Shown here: one piece after another, positions 11,921-22,786 of the stretch
Layout of the letters: each line of letters starts with the position of its first letter
Position numbering within the stretch: position 1 is the first letter of the stretch
Source of the DNA: Theristus sp. LFF4_11
Taxonomy: Eukaryota > Nematoda > Chromadorea > Monhysterida > Xyalidae
DNA length: 57,348 nt
Direction of reading: 5' to 3'
Assembly: GCA_030248135.1 (NCBI GenBank)
Contig: JASANC010003504.1
Location: forward strand, 1 to 57,348
Position numbers and translations under genes: made by a program
The notes under the pieces: model-generated
Seen by the model: the letters and a program-made list of their open reading frames with translations, nothing else
Databases searched by the model: none
What the model was told of the DNA's origin: nothing

Positions 11921-14057
11921 ATGTATTTCCGAACGCCTGTGATTCGATTGACGTTCGCGTGCCGACGTGTCGTTTCGGGCAGCAACGTCACTGAATGCTC
12001 GTTGCACCATTCAAGTTTGCTTGCGCCGAGTCGATCGTCTGATCTGCTGCCACGGCCGTCACCTTGGCATCGTCGTCCATTCTGCTGCCGGCTGCACACG
12101 AGCGCGCTGTGCACGAAAAAGAAAAAGGCAAAGAAAAAGTCGACAGCAGCAGCAGGTGAACGTGCGATGAGCACAGCTGAACAGCATTTGAGATGACGTG
12201 CACAGAGTGGCAAAATGAGTTCAAGTGAAGTTTTTTGTGTCAATCATTGCAGTGCCCCCGATGGAGCTCAGTAACGGCTTGCGAGAGGCAAAACTCGAAA
12301 TGGAGGTAAGCAAGATTGAAACCACTTCATCCGGCTACAGTCTCCGTCTGAAAGAAGACTGCATTTTGTCATGTTACAGCCACACTCACAGTGTCGTTCG
12401 CGCGTGCACTAGGCATGTGTGTGTGTGTGCCAGTGTGTTGGTGCAATATCACGAAATGCAGTGCACAGTTTTACGAGATTCTACACATTACAACTTGTTT
12501 GCCAGAGCAGCATCGATGAGCTACGTGAGCACCTGACACGGCAGCTGTCGCTGAGGACTGACCTGCGCGCGTACTGTGATCTGCAGGTGCAGCTGCCGAC
12601 GGGGGACGTGCAACCGTTGGAAACACTCGCGCAGATCGTCCAGAAAAGTACGGCATTTTTTTCATTTCTTGTTGTGTTCATTCTTGGCAACTCGTTGTGT
12701 TCATGGCAACACGTTCTTCGTTGAACAGTTGAACTCTAAATTATAGGGAATCAGCTGATTCGTTGGTGATTACGGTATGCATACTTTCTTTGGCAAACCA
12801 AACTCCCCCCCCCCTGCACAGAAAGCATGTATACCGTAATCACCATCCAATCAGCTGATTCCCTACAATTTAGAGTTTGACTGTGTGTCTTTATCGCTGT
12901 TGGTGTGAGGATGTTAAACAAACGCACTGCACAAAAGCACACGAGAATTCACGGGAGGGGGGGTGTGCAACGTGGCACAACCAGCTACAGCGGTGTGTTT
13001 GTTCCGGTGGCACTCTGCTGCAAGTGAACTTCGCGGCGCGTCCGGACGCCGTTGCGCCCGCGGAGCACGCGATTCGCACGTCCGCGTTGAACGTGAGCGC
13101 CCAGCGACAGGGCAACACGCTGCTGATCCCGATGGTGGCGGTGACGCGCGAGCACAGGCACAAACTCGCAAAGGCCGCCACGACGCTCTTTCAGACGTTC
13201 CGGCAGACGCTGGATCAGGTCAGCCATGTTGTAAAGATTAGAAAAATGAAAACTAAGCTCATGTTGTGTCTGATATGCTTCATGCATCATGCGTGTGTTG
13301 AAAATTCATGAAACGTAAACACGTAAAACTTGTTGCATTGCATCTTGAAAACGAATTTTTTTGTGTATGTTTGTCGGTTTGGTTAGAATAAAAGATATGT
13401 GTTACGTGAACTGCGTCGTCATGCGTCAAAAGAATCAAGAGATGCAACAAGCCAGCTAGCGCCACTGCCGAATGCGCCCGCGCACGTACGGTGCTTCTCT
13501 GGAGACCGAGCACTCGGTGTGTGCGCGTGCGTGTTTCGTTCGTGGTCACTGTGCGACATGTGTACCAAAAAAGGGGTGCATTCTGTACATTCTTCAATAA
13601 CTGCTCAACATTTTCGTTTGTTTGCTGCCTTCTGTGTGGTTCTGTCGTTTTCTTTAGTTCTGCGACTCCGGTGCGTTTGCGGATGGCGAAGGGAAATCAG
13701 TTTCATTCTTGTCGCAACAATTGAAAATGGCCCCAGTGATCTTGATCTAGCCGTATCTCAGGGTCAGGGACTCGTTCTTTTCACCAATTTTGAATTTCGA
13801 GCATGAAACTGCTTTTCTATCCATGCGCGCATTGAGTCGCAGAACGAAAAGAAGACTTTCTACGTTGCAGTTCTGGGCAGCTTTTTTGTCAATTTCAGGT
13901 CTACCGGCTGCACTACAGCAAAATCGAACAAAAAACTCAAGACAAAGATGAAATATTCAACGAAAGACAATTGCTGTTGACACTGAAGAAACAAATGGAA
14001 AGTGAAGGCAGCGCACTGGTGGAGCAGAAAAAGCAGCAATTGCTGCAGCAGCTCTGA
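11921..14057 (+). CDS. mrrf: Mitochondrial ribosome recycling factor
   Basis: Exons 11921-12155, 12253-12305, 12506-12647, about 13025-13218 and 13899-14057 (stop TGA 14055-14057). Exon 1 gives an Arg-rich, acid-free leader that fits a mitochondrial presequence, then a Lys-rich stretch (SALCTKKKKAKKK) like that preceding the RRF domain in animal homologues. RRF marks follow: VPPMELSNGLREAKLEME, QLSLRTDLR, NFAARPDAVAPAEHAIRTS, and the hinge block LLIPMVAVTREHRHKLAKAA. The last exon is the long final helix ending in Gln-rich coil. The protein splits post-termination mitoribosomes together with EF-G2. The acceptor of exon 4 is uncertain: the best phase-compatible site (gctgcaag|TGAAC) drops a few residues, and the site at 12990 is out of phase. 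Introns 3 and 4 are TE-bearing or large. An AATAAA at 14142-14147 suits polyadenylation. Confidence 0.85.
12727..12884. mobile_element. Palindromic MITE in the recycling-factor intron
   Basis: Arms of about 60 bp pair almost perfectly: aactctaaattatagggaat and cagctgatt on the left, with aattgtagggaatcagctga read from the right. The loop holds a poly-C tract (about 12804-12814). There is no coding capacity. It lies between exons 3 and 4 and may disturb gene prediction there. Confidence 0.7.
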
Positions 14058-14141
14058 CAATCATTGTCTGTTCACTAGTAATGTTGTTTGTTGTTGTTTT
14101 TGTACAAAGTTGAATGTAATGGATCTCTGCGACAAAAGCTG

Positions 14142-14147
14142 AATAAA
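14142..14147 (+). promoter_or_regulatory. Polyadenylation signal AATAAA
   Basis: A canonical hexamer lies 85 bases after the stop codon of the recycling factor gene, with no other gene close by on this strand. Confidence 0.5.
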
Positions 14148-14429
14148 GTTTTGCGTTGTCTTGCCTAACTCGTTGCACATGCGCATGGGGTTAAATCGAT
14201 TGATTTTCATTGCAATCACAATTGCCGATGACATTATTCTTATATTGATGTCACCGTTCAAAAGTTGCGGCGCACCCAAGAGTGCTCCCTGAGTGCGTAA
14301 CGCTCAAAGCAACTGCGGTGTATCAATGCGAACTCGAAACACCACTGCACCCGCTCGCTCACGCAGTCGCTGTTGGCCTCTCGTGCGAACAACTCGAATC
14401 CAGTCTGCAAAATCAATCACTCACTATGA

Positions 14430-14665
14430 CCTATTTTTTTAAACGTGTCCCACTGAAATGACGTCATGTGCCGCAAAACATGCGCTTGTTGTTCACAGCA
14501 AACCAGACTTTCCGTTTAGCCGATATCTTCCCGTAAACAAATGGTGAATGTCGAATCTGTCACACCAAACTGAAATTTTAGTGCCTGTACTTTGACAAAC
14601 GGGCGTTTTTAAAGAAAATGACGTCATTTTAGTCCGGACACGTTTGAATAAATCCACAATACTTC
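14430..14665. mobile_element. MITE with gacgtcat-containing inverted ends
   Basis: The left end aaacgtgtcccactgaaatg + acgtcat pairs with the right end atgacgtcattttagtccgg + acacgttt. A single end of the same family (attcaaacgtgtccggacta) recurs at 44850-44877 beside another element. No coding capacity. Confidence 0.55.
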
Positions 14666-15340
14666 AATTTGATTTTCCACTCGGGCAGGAATCGTGTGCT
14701 GTTCCGCTGCCCCGGAAGGTTCAATGATTTTCAAAGCCTATAGCGAATCAACTGCGCAAAAGTGAAGTGCTGCCATTTTTAACATTTGTTTGTCACGACA
14801 GAGCCATGTTGTGGTGTCCCTCGGTTTTGTGTACTGTATTGTTCCGTGGTACACCACGACCACACCATCGCTCGTAGACACGCACCGTCACCGCACCATT
14901 AACAGTAACGGTTCCGTTTTTTGTTCAAAACTCCTGGTTCTGCCCTTTTTACCGATTCCGGTCTGGCTATAACTGATATTTTGAAAAAAATGTTAAAAGA
15001 GTTCAGTTTTACAACAAACAACAGCATCGTCAACCTGCTCAATGGCACGCAGCAAGCGAACAAGTGACGCTGTCGATTGAGTCACTGTGCGCAGCAGCAG
15101 CTGGCAAACCGTCAGCTAACACGGATTCACAGTTGCACGGAATTGTTGAACTGAATTTTCCATCTCTTTTGAATTTGGTGAGCGTGTTTTGGTGGTTTGG
15201 TTGCATTTGAGTTTCGGCACAGCATTGTTGCCCCGAGCAAAACACAGCTATTGTATGATGTTTTATTTTGGTCCCGGGACTCAGTGCGCGCACAGATAGG
15301 TAAGCAATCTCATGCATGACGCGGCAATTCAAAATTGGTA

Positions 15341-16030
15341 AAGTGATCCGAGACCCCTTAATAAGGCCGAGTCACTTAGGCTATTTTGAATTACCACATT
15401 AAGATTGAAACTAGTTTCCTTTCACGTCTACAACCGCATTGAGTCGCAGGTCTTAAAGAAAAGATACGGTAATACTAACTAACTACTGAACTAAAACGCG
15501 TTTACCACTTGACATGTGAACAAAATATTAGGGGCGAGTTTGACGAGCATCGTGCAAACCAATCGGAAACAAGAAACAACCCTTGCAATGTACGTACAAT
15601 GTACGTATAAGCAAGTTTGTATTGTTTTTGCAGTTTTTGTGGATAATTTAGAAATGGCTAGCTGCAACAACAATGAAGTTGCTGCAAATTGTGTAACTGT
15701 GAGCCGCGTTTGCCTTGTCAGAAGTGACGTCGCTCAACAGAGCGTGAATCGCGCTGTGCTCTGCTATTTTCGTGTCGACTTTGCAGAATTCAATCCGGCG
15801 ATGTTCGTGTTCGATGGCGAACTGCGTCAGCGTGCTCGTGTTTGAGAGACCGTGAAAGTGCAGTTTGCTGAAGTTACTGCAGTTATTGCATTTTTCAGCT
15901 ATTATCAATTTTTAGATTCGGCGACTGAATGCGTGTACAGACGTAGAAAGGAAACTATGAAAGTTTCAATCTTTATATGTGCTAAAAACGCTTAAGTTAC
16001 TCGCCCCTTATCATCGGACACTCGGATCAT
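15341..16030. repeat. Inverted repeat arms (~105 bp) around a methyltransferase-like exon
   Basis: The arm at 15341-15449 pairs, with about a quarter of positions changed and small gaps, with the reverse complement of 15919-16030. Shared words include agattgaaact, agtttcctttc and gcattgagtcgc/gcattcagtcgc. The 470 bp between arms contain the reading frame assigned to the methyltransferase-like gene (15648-15908, minus). Whether the arms are transposon ends or an inverted duplication is not clear. Confidence 0.5.
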
Positions 16031-19000
16031 TCAGTGAAAGTTTTCAAAAAACATTGACCGATTGTGTCGTTTTAATTGAATACCTTGAAAAAGGCTTAAA
16101 AATACTGCTTGTCAGTACCGAAGATGACAGACATTTTTAGGTAGGGGGTACCTACCTACCCGTCGGGAGTGCCAATTTTTTTTTGGGGGGGGGGGGGTGG
16201 GGGACCCCCCGGTGGTGGGTAAGTGAAACCTCTCCGGTCGCCTGCTGGGGGGTGCACCGGACGCTAATCGGTTTATGGGGGGTGCCACCCCCACAGAGCG
16301 CAAGTTCGTGTTAGGGGGTACACCCCCCACCCCCCTCATCTTCGGTACTGTTTAGCAATACCTTAGTTTGTGCATGTTTTCTTTGAAATAACAGCATTGC
16401 ACACGTGCGCACTGGTCAACCAAATTCAGTGATTGTGTTTTCGTTCCGATTTACATTACCTTGATTTATTGGCAAACAGCCGTTCATTCTCGCGTTGCGG
16501 ATCAAAGGAGTGAATTTGGCAGTGCGGTAACATCTCGAGCAACCGGCGCTGCCATGAGATGTCGCCGTTCACTCCCACCGAGTAGACGATGCCTGGGCGG
16601 TTTCCAGCAGAAGAGGCCCGGCGGGGGGATCCGGAGCACAAAATTCTACAGTCTGTCAGTTGTTGAAGACCACCTTCCAAAGGCGGTTGGCAAACCAGAA
16701 TTTCTTGTCACGGGAAAAAAAATTTCCCCGTGCATCGTGGTTGCTTGGACACAAAACAAGCACCATTAAATTGGTACACTGAACATTTGCCCTGGAATGT
16801 AGAAGTCACTGTTGACGGAAAAAGGACAAATCGTGTCCGGGGATTGAATTTTTTCGACTTTTTAGACTGTCTTTTTGACTTTTTTGATTTGTTCCGCAGA
16901 CTGGACGATTTCAGTGCACAGCATGCAGGAACGGTGTTTGCCTGTTGTGTTTAATGACTGCTGGAAACGGCCGATAGACACAATTTGGAACGGATAGTGC
17001 TTGCCACGGGGCACACAGCCAGCCGCCACTGAAGTTGAACAGCGCGCCAAGCCACACAGACCACGGACACGCAACGGTCGGCAGCTATGAATATGGAAAG
17101 CAAAAAAAGCTGAGCGTGCAAAAGAATAAACGGAGGGGAGGGGCATGGACGACAGCGGAGAATTTGACGGCGGATTGTCACTTGAAACGATAAAGTTAAA
17201 GCTCAAGGTTCCGCCCTGTTAAGATCTGGACAGAAAATAGAATTTTTATTGAAAAACGATGTACTTTTCCAATCCATTCCCATTCGTCTTTCTTTGGTTC
17301 ACATACCCTCCCACACTATACATACTCCACTTTTTCAAAAATTTTGTTTTTCAACTATGCAGGGTGGGCTAAAAAAAACTACCGGATTTCAAACTGCTCT
17401 ATCTCGCGTTGGTTTGAGGTATATATACAGGGTGTCCCAAAAAAAACATAACAAAAGTAAATGGCTCGTGCGGCCGACTGGTTGCACGTGAAGCCGTGAA
17501 ATTTGAAACACTTTTAGAACTAAGGAACACATTTTGTGTGTTCAAATTTTATCCCGAAAATCCAGTTTTTCAATAATATTTCAGCAGAAATACGTAAAAA
17601 CTCAAAAATCACCTAAATTCAGTTTTTTTGACTCAATATAAACATCATTGTCGTCATCGAGAATTTCATCTGGCAGTGGCACAAGTTCATCGTCAGCTTC
17701 AACTTCACTGATGTCATCATGTTCATGCTCACGGTGGTTCAGTTTTATTTTTCTCGGCTGCTCAATGTGTTTTCCATTGTTCTCAAAGAACACCGACATT
17801 CAATGTTTGAAACTGATGATCACTTTCTGGTGCAGCAGCCGATCATCGATGATTTTTTCTCACACCGCTGTAGCGGTGGGCGCCGAAAATGTCCCGCATT
17901 ATCCGTCAGATGCCCCCAAACGCAGAAGTCAAAGGCTTCATGTCCGGACTCCTCTCGGGCCATTCAATTCTTCCCATGCTGCCGATTCAGCGGTCACCGA
18001 ACGACGCCGACAGCCACTCTCGCACTTGTTTCAATTTTTCTCTTGGCTTGGGGCACCTGAAGGAAATTGTGTACCGTTCGGCGCCCAACAGTTTCAACGA
18101 TTTTAAAAGCAAAATTCGCAGTGGTGTGCAAAAAATCAACGATGATCGGGCGCTGCACCAGAAAGTGCTCATCAGTTTCGAACAACAAATGTCGACAATC
18201 ATTGAGAACAATGAAAAAGACATTGAGCAGCTGAAAAAAAAATGAAACTAAAGGGTCGAGAGGATAAACCTGATGACATCAGTGAAGACGAAGCTGAAGA
18301 TGAACTTGCGCCACTGCCATATGTGAATCTCGATGACGACAACGATGTTTATCCTGAGTCAAAAGGCTGAAGTTAGGTAATTTTTGTGTTTTTACGCATT
18401 TCTGCTGAAATATTATTGAAAAACTGGATTTTCGGAATAAAATTTGAACACACAAAATGTGTTCCTTATTTCTACAAGTGTTTCAAATTTCACGGCTTCA
18501 CGTGCAACCAGTCGGCCGCACGAGCCATTTACTTTTGTTATGTTTTTTTGGGACACCCTGTACATTGTACGAAGCTGAAATTTGGAAACATTGCAGAACT
18601 AAGGTTCGCATTTTTCCCAATATTTTTAACAGTTTTTTTGCAGCTGCTGCTTTTTTTGACACTTTTTTCACAAAACATTAAAAAACCCAATCAGCTTCAG
18701 AGTAATTCCACAGCTCATGACTTTCAGCAACCTTTCATGATTTCGTCAATTCATCGTTGATTTGATTGAACTGTCGTAATTTCTCCATAAGTGTAAGGCA
18801 ACTAAGATATAATGTATGTGTACGTCCGTACCATTTTTCGAAACGCAGCGTTGATTGGCTCGTCACTAGAGATGGCACTCGCTTCTGGTTGAGAGCGGTA
18901 AATTCGGCGCTGCAAAGCACAGCATGTTTCTTTAAACCCGTAACTTTTTGCAGAATACAGAGCCGTGAAACAAGAAAGAACGGGATCGGAGTTCTAAGTA

Positions 19001-19627
19001 GAATACTGTATTTTAATTAGCGGCAGCTGCACAAATGGAGTGTTTGATTTCAATCAAACCCGATACGGTGTTCTTCTCACTGCAAATCAAGGTTGAATTT
19101 ACTTTTTGTTGAATTCAAAATTAAATACAAAAAGCAAAATATGGCAATTCACGCTGAAAAAAAGTTGTACCAAGCAACAGTCTTACCATGATGGTATGCA
19201 ACCGAGTCAACCGACAGTAGCATTGTAGCATGCCACTTTGTATGCCTATGTATTTCAAAAAATCTTCCTCGTCCCGACAGAAACATACGAACTCGGTAGT
19301 AGTCACCACAGCATATACCATCATGGTAGGATTCTTGGTGTGAGTTTTTTCTCAATGCAGCTGAACATTGTTCCGGTGCACCTGCATTTTCAAGAAGTCC
19401 ACATCCTCCACAGCGTAGACCAACTGCAGCAGTGGTGTTTCACCGTCTTCATCTTTTATAGTTTTGACGGTTTTTGCAGGTTTCAGCGGTTGTTTCGAAT
19501 ACCAATAGCACAAGACTGCCAAGCAAACGACGAAAACAAACGCACAGCATAGGAATGTTGGAATGTTGTTGCTGATGATAAAGCGACGCATCTTTATTCC
19601 TCTCTTCAGGCCTTTTTTGGAAACCAA
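15648..19627 (-). CDS. Possible type II membrane protein with FkbM/METTL24-like methyltransferase domain
   Basis: Tentative gene read leftwards. The first part (19627 or 19588 to about 19395) has a short basic tail, a hydrophobic span (FLCCAFVFVVCLAVLCYWY) and a polar stem, as in Golgi type II proteins. A piece at about 16960-17090 has a GGWLC motif in one frame. The segment 16457-16680 contains PGIVYSVGVNGDISW then HCQIHSFDPQ, close to the SAM-binding start of FkbM/METTL24-like methyltransferases, and ends at a good donor (AAATCAAG|gtaatg). The segment 15648-15880 has HRRIEFCKVDTKIAEHSAI, resembling the later K-D-E motif of that fold. Joining these pieces is inference. A mariner palindrome (17428-18560) would lie in the intron. 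No intact complete frame was assembled, so it could also be a decaying copy. Confidence 0.35.
16113..16350. mobile_element. G-rich MITE with cagtaccgaagatga ends
   Basis: The 15-bp ends cagtaccgaagatga and tcatcttcggtactg are exact inverted repeats 238 bp apart. The inside is extremely G-rich on the plus strand (a run of at least 12 G near 16185) with repeated gggggt and ggtacc words. It lies between two proposed exons of the methyltransferase-like gene, so probably in an intron. Confidence 0.65.
17428..18560 (+). mobile_element. Palindromic mariner-like element, copy 1
   Basis: The ends cagggtgtcccaaaaaaaac and the reverse complement of gttatgtttttttgggacac + cctg are flanked by TA, as for IS630/Tc1/mariner elements. 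Arms of about 450 bp are inverted copies of each other, about 80% alike by eye. Each encodes the end of a transposase: the right arm on the plus strand, the left arm on the minus strand (ENN-K-IEQ followed by an acidic tail with LDDDNDVY). The asymmetric centre (17889-18110) reads rightwards with SPNDADSHSRTCFNF and HLKEIVYRSAPNSFNDFK, like the end of the DDE domain of mariner relatives. No 5' half of a transposase is present, so it is non-autonomous. Confidence 0.75.
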
Positions 19628-21814
19628 ATTTTGCTGAACATTTCAGCTCCGATAAAGCTAAAAGCGCAAAGTTTTTTTTGATTGAATTGAAAGTTATTTC
19701 AAAAGCACACACACACGGCCAAATTTCTTCTTCATTCATGCACACGCTAACGTAAGTGGTGCTCCCTCCTATATCCTGATGCGATTGACTGAAAACGTTT
19801 TTTCAACCATGGTAAAAATTTTGACGCATAAATCGGCACTAAGAAAGGAATGGCACGGCACATTCAACGGCAAGAAGTAGGACATGCTGAAAGGATTTTT
19901 AAGCGTGATGTTTATTTTTATAATCTTTTAAACATGACTGCATTTTTTGACAGCGGTCACTGAACAATCAGCGCTTGATAAAATGTCACCTGGGTGGGGG
20001 AGGTGGCATGTACACGTAATGAATAAAACGTTTTTTTTGAAAAAGCCATGCTGCACTCGCACGCCGTAGTTTTTATTACGTAATTGTTGACGTTGAACAA
20101 ACAATATTACATTGCAGTTTTTGCACACAAAAACTTTTTTAAGGCCTGAATAGGTCATTCATTGCACAGAAATATGACAAAACCGTTTTGGGGGACAGTG
20201 AGGATGTGGGTGGGGGTTCAGCAATACCCAGACGACGCCACGACGACACTCCACGAAACAGCAACCAAACAAAATAGCGCTTGCAGACGATGCAGCTCGG
20301 ACGTTCAGAATTTACACAATGTAAGACGAACGTAGGGTTCAAAATTTTTTTACTTTTAAAACTTTTTTAATTGATATTTTTTAAACTAATTTTTTAATTA
20401 ATTAAAAAACGAATTTTGGCCATCAAAATCGCACTTTCATCTGAAAATGCGTTTAAGACACTTTCCACAGAAAGTGACATTATGGTTTTTGCCTGGGGTT
20501 TCGCGTGGACTTTGTTTTGGGAAGATTTTTTTGACAATTTCTGTTTTCAGGTCAAAGATCGACGAGCAAAGTCCAGATACTGACAGAAGCTTCTGCAATT
20601 GGTTTCATGAGCTCGTTAATGGACTAAAAAGCAGTAAATTACCTTGGTTTTACCCTTCAAATTGAAGGAAACCTACTTGTCATTTCTTGATTGTTGCCGA
20701 TTTGTCGTCTCGAAAAAGCGCGGCGTTGCCCATCAACAACAACGTGAACCGGTGCGTTTTCTATCTGAAGTGTTCAAGAAAGTAATCCTGGCGCTTCTTT
20801 TTTAAAACGCACGCGCACGCGGCATCGGCATGCTCATGCTCATGATCCACTAGCGCGCCTGCACACGCTCCGGCCTCAATAAAAACTCGTTCAAAACGCA
20901 ATTGTTCTGACATCTTACTTCTTGAAAAGGCTTGGCTTAGGTTAGGATTAGGTTAGGATCATTTTAGGCTTAAGATTGGGCTTCAGGATTAGGATTAGAA
21001 TTAGGTCCGTTTAAACAATGTCCGACAACGAGCGTGTCGGTTTTTAGAAAAGAAGGGCACCCGAAAGTAATATGGAACACAGAAAAATTATTTGGAACGA
21101 GAGCCACGACCTGAGTTTGAATCCACATGCTGCAAAAGGTAGGTCCAAATTGACGACGGAGGCTAATTTTTATGAAAGTTTCTGTCAATTTTAAGGCCCA
21201 AAACAGCCTTATTTGGTTTTGAAAGTGCGATATTCAATTTCAGCGCGTCAGTGCGGTTTGAATGCCGACCATCAGATTTTCCTCCGGCATTTAAAATTTT
21301 TTTAAATTAATTAAACATTTTTTTAATTTAAAAAAATTGGGATTTTCATTTTTTTAACCTTCCCTAGAACAACTATGGCTTAGGTTTAGGACCCAAAAAA
21401 TAAGCGTTGACGTACAAAAATAAAAAACTGGAGCGTGGATTTCACAATTATGTTTTGGAGCGTATTATCACTTTAGAAAAAAGAACCTTTAGGAAAATAA
21501 ATGCGTTAAAGTAAGGTAAGACAAGACACTTTCATCCGAATTCCGAATTCTAGTTTTTTTACATTTTTGCCCAGAATTTCCTGTGAAAGTGGACTTTGTT
21601 TTTGGAAGAATTTAATTAGCATTTTCAGGCCAAAAATCGACGACGGTCGCGGTCGACGTTCGAGTTCGAGTCGAGCTCGAGAATCGAGATCGATTGACAA
21701 ATATTTCATCATATTTCGTCATTTCAATTTCAATTCGGCGATAAAGAAAAAGAGATAACCATTTTACGACAAGGAAAAATACAAAATTATATCCGGCTCC
21801 GGCACTGATAGATA
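19628..21814. other. Repeat-rich intergenic DNA, no gene seen
   Basis: The region contains two related copies of an unnamed repeat (about 20340-20600 and 21300-21720; shared words cgaattttggccatcaaaat in the first, and gtggactttgttttggaaga-type text in both), plus the degenerate telomere-like stretch at 20935-21000. The first copy's start recurs at 33255-33305. No exon with family features was found on either strand. Confidence 0.5.
20935..21000 (+). repeat. Degenerate TTAGGN-like stretch
   Basis: Irregular units such as ttaggttaggattaggttag, followed by further gattagg words, resemble a decayed telomere-type repeat. The reverse complement of similar text occurs inside the Helitron at 648-680. 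Units are not the strict TTAGGC of nematode telomeres, so this is probably repeat-derived. Confidence 0.35.
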
Positions 21815-22735
21815 AATTATCTAAAAATGCGTGAGACGCATATAAAAGGAGGAATATGGCCTTGTGTAAGCAGTGAAAGACTTGGCTCGACAACGCTTTT
21901 CAAGTCTCTGATGTGGTACACACGGATACTAGTACATAAGAGTCATATTTTTGCGCCGTTTATTTATGATTTCGGTTGCACATGGCAACCCTCGTACTTT
22001 GTATTGTAGACAAATGAAACTTTCACATTTGCGGATTTCGGGCATTTAGCGACCACTAAAACTACTAAAATAACAATCAGACTTTAGCTCGCTGACACTG
22101 GTTTGTCCAGGACAAATTGTATCGCAGAAGCATTGCGGAACGCAAGGTCTCCTGTGGCAAAGGCAATGACTCACGGGACAGACGGTTTATCCTGCCACAC
22201 TAGTTGAAGTTGACACCGGTAAAAAAGGTGAAAATCAACGGAAGACAACTCCTTTTTGTCACTGGTGCTGGTGTGTACACAGCGGTGCGTACGTTAACAA
22301 CAACGAAAAAGCTACATGCAACAATGTTTTGCAATCTCTGATTTTTCTGTCTTTGCACAGAATTTACAGAATTTTGCACATGGCGTGATTTTAGATTAAA
22401 TCGAAGAGGACAATTAAAAAATAACTTTAAAGTTTTACGCTTTTCAGCAAAACGAAAACGAAAACGAAACTTTCGGATTCGCTGCCCTCCGGGGATATAG
22501 CGACCGCAGGCCACCGAAACCGAAATCGGGCTAAGATCACTGGTGCCCCCAGGACAGAGCGGGGCTTAGAGGCCGCCCCCCTCACATGCCGAGGGTATTG
22601 GTTCCACGGGATGGTGAGCCGTCCATTCCCCAATCCCACCGGAGTTTGGTACCTTCGGGTTTCCGGAATCGGTGGGGGGCGTGCTTAAAAAAAACAAACA
22701 AACGCGGCGCAAAAATATGACCCTTATGTATGCCT
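21815..22735 (-). mobile_element. Element related to 44878-45695, interrupted copy
   Basis: It opens with attatctaaaaatgcgtgag + acgcatataaaagg, the terminal repeat of the element at 44878-45695, and then runs as that element's reverse complement (gttgcacatggcaaccctcg, gtgctggtgtgtacacagcg). A GC-rich block of about 240 bp at 22450-22690 has no counterpart in the other copy. After it the family sequence resumes (aacgcggcgcaaaaatatga) and stops at about 22730 without the outer part of the second end. It lies directly before the GalNAc-transferase exons. Confidence 0.6.
22450..22690. repeat. GC-rich insertion inside the 21815-22735 element
   Basis: This block starts after a cgaaaa repeat, is far more GC-rich than its surroundings (for example gcggggcttagaggccgccc) and ends in an A-run (about 22685-22697). 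Block structure and terminal A-tract fit a retroposed short element (SINE or 5'-truncated LINE). A convincing tRNA-type A/B box pair was not found, so the class stays open. Confidence 0.4.
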
Positions 22736-22786
22736 ACCCTATGCACTCCAACTAGGGTGTTAACAACTGTTAAAATGAACACGCAG

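Noticed and set aside
16112..16339. Pro-rich minus-strand frame
   Set aside because: Produced by G-runs of a MITE.
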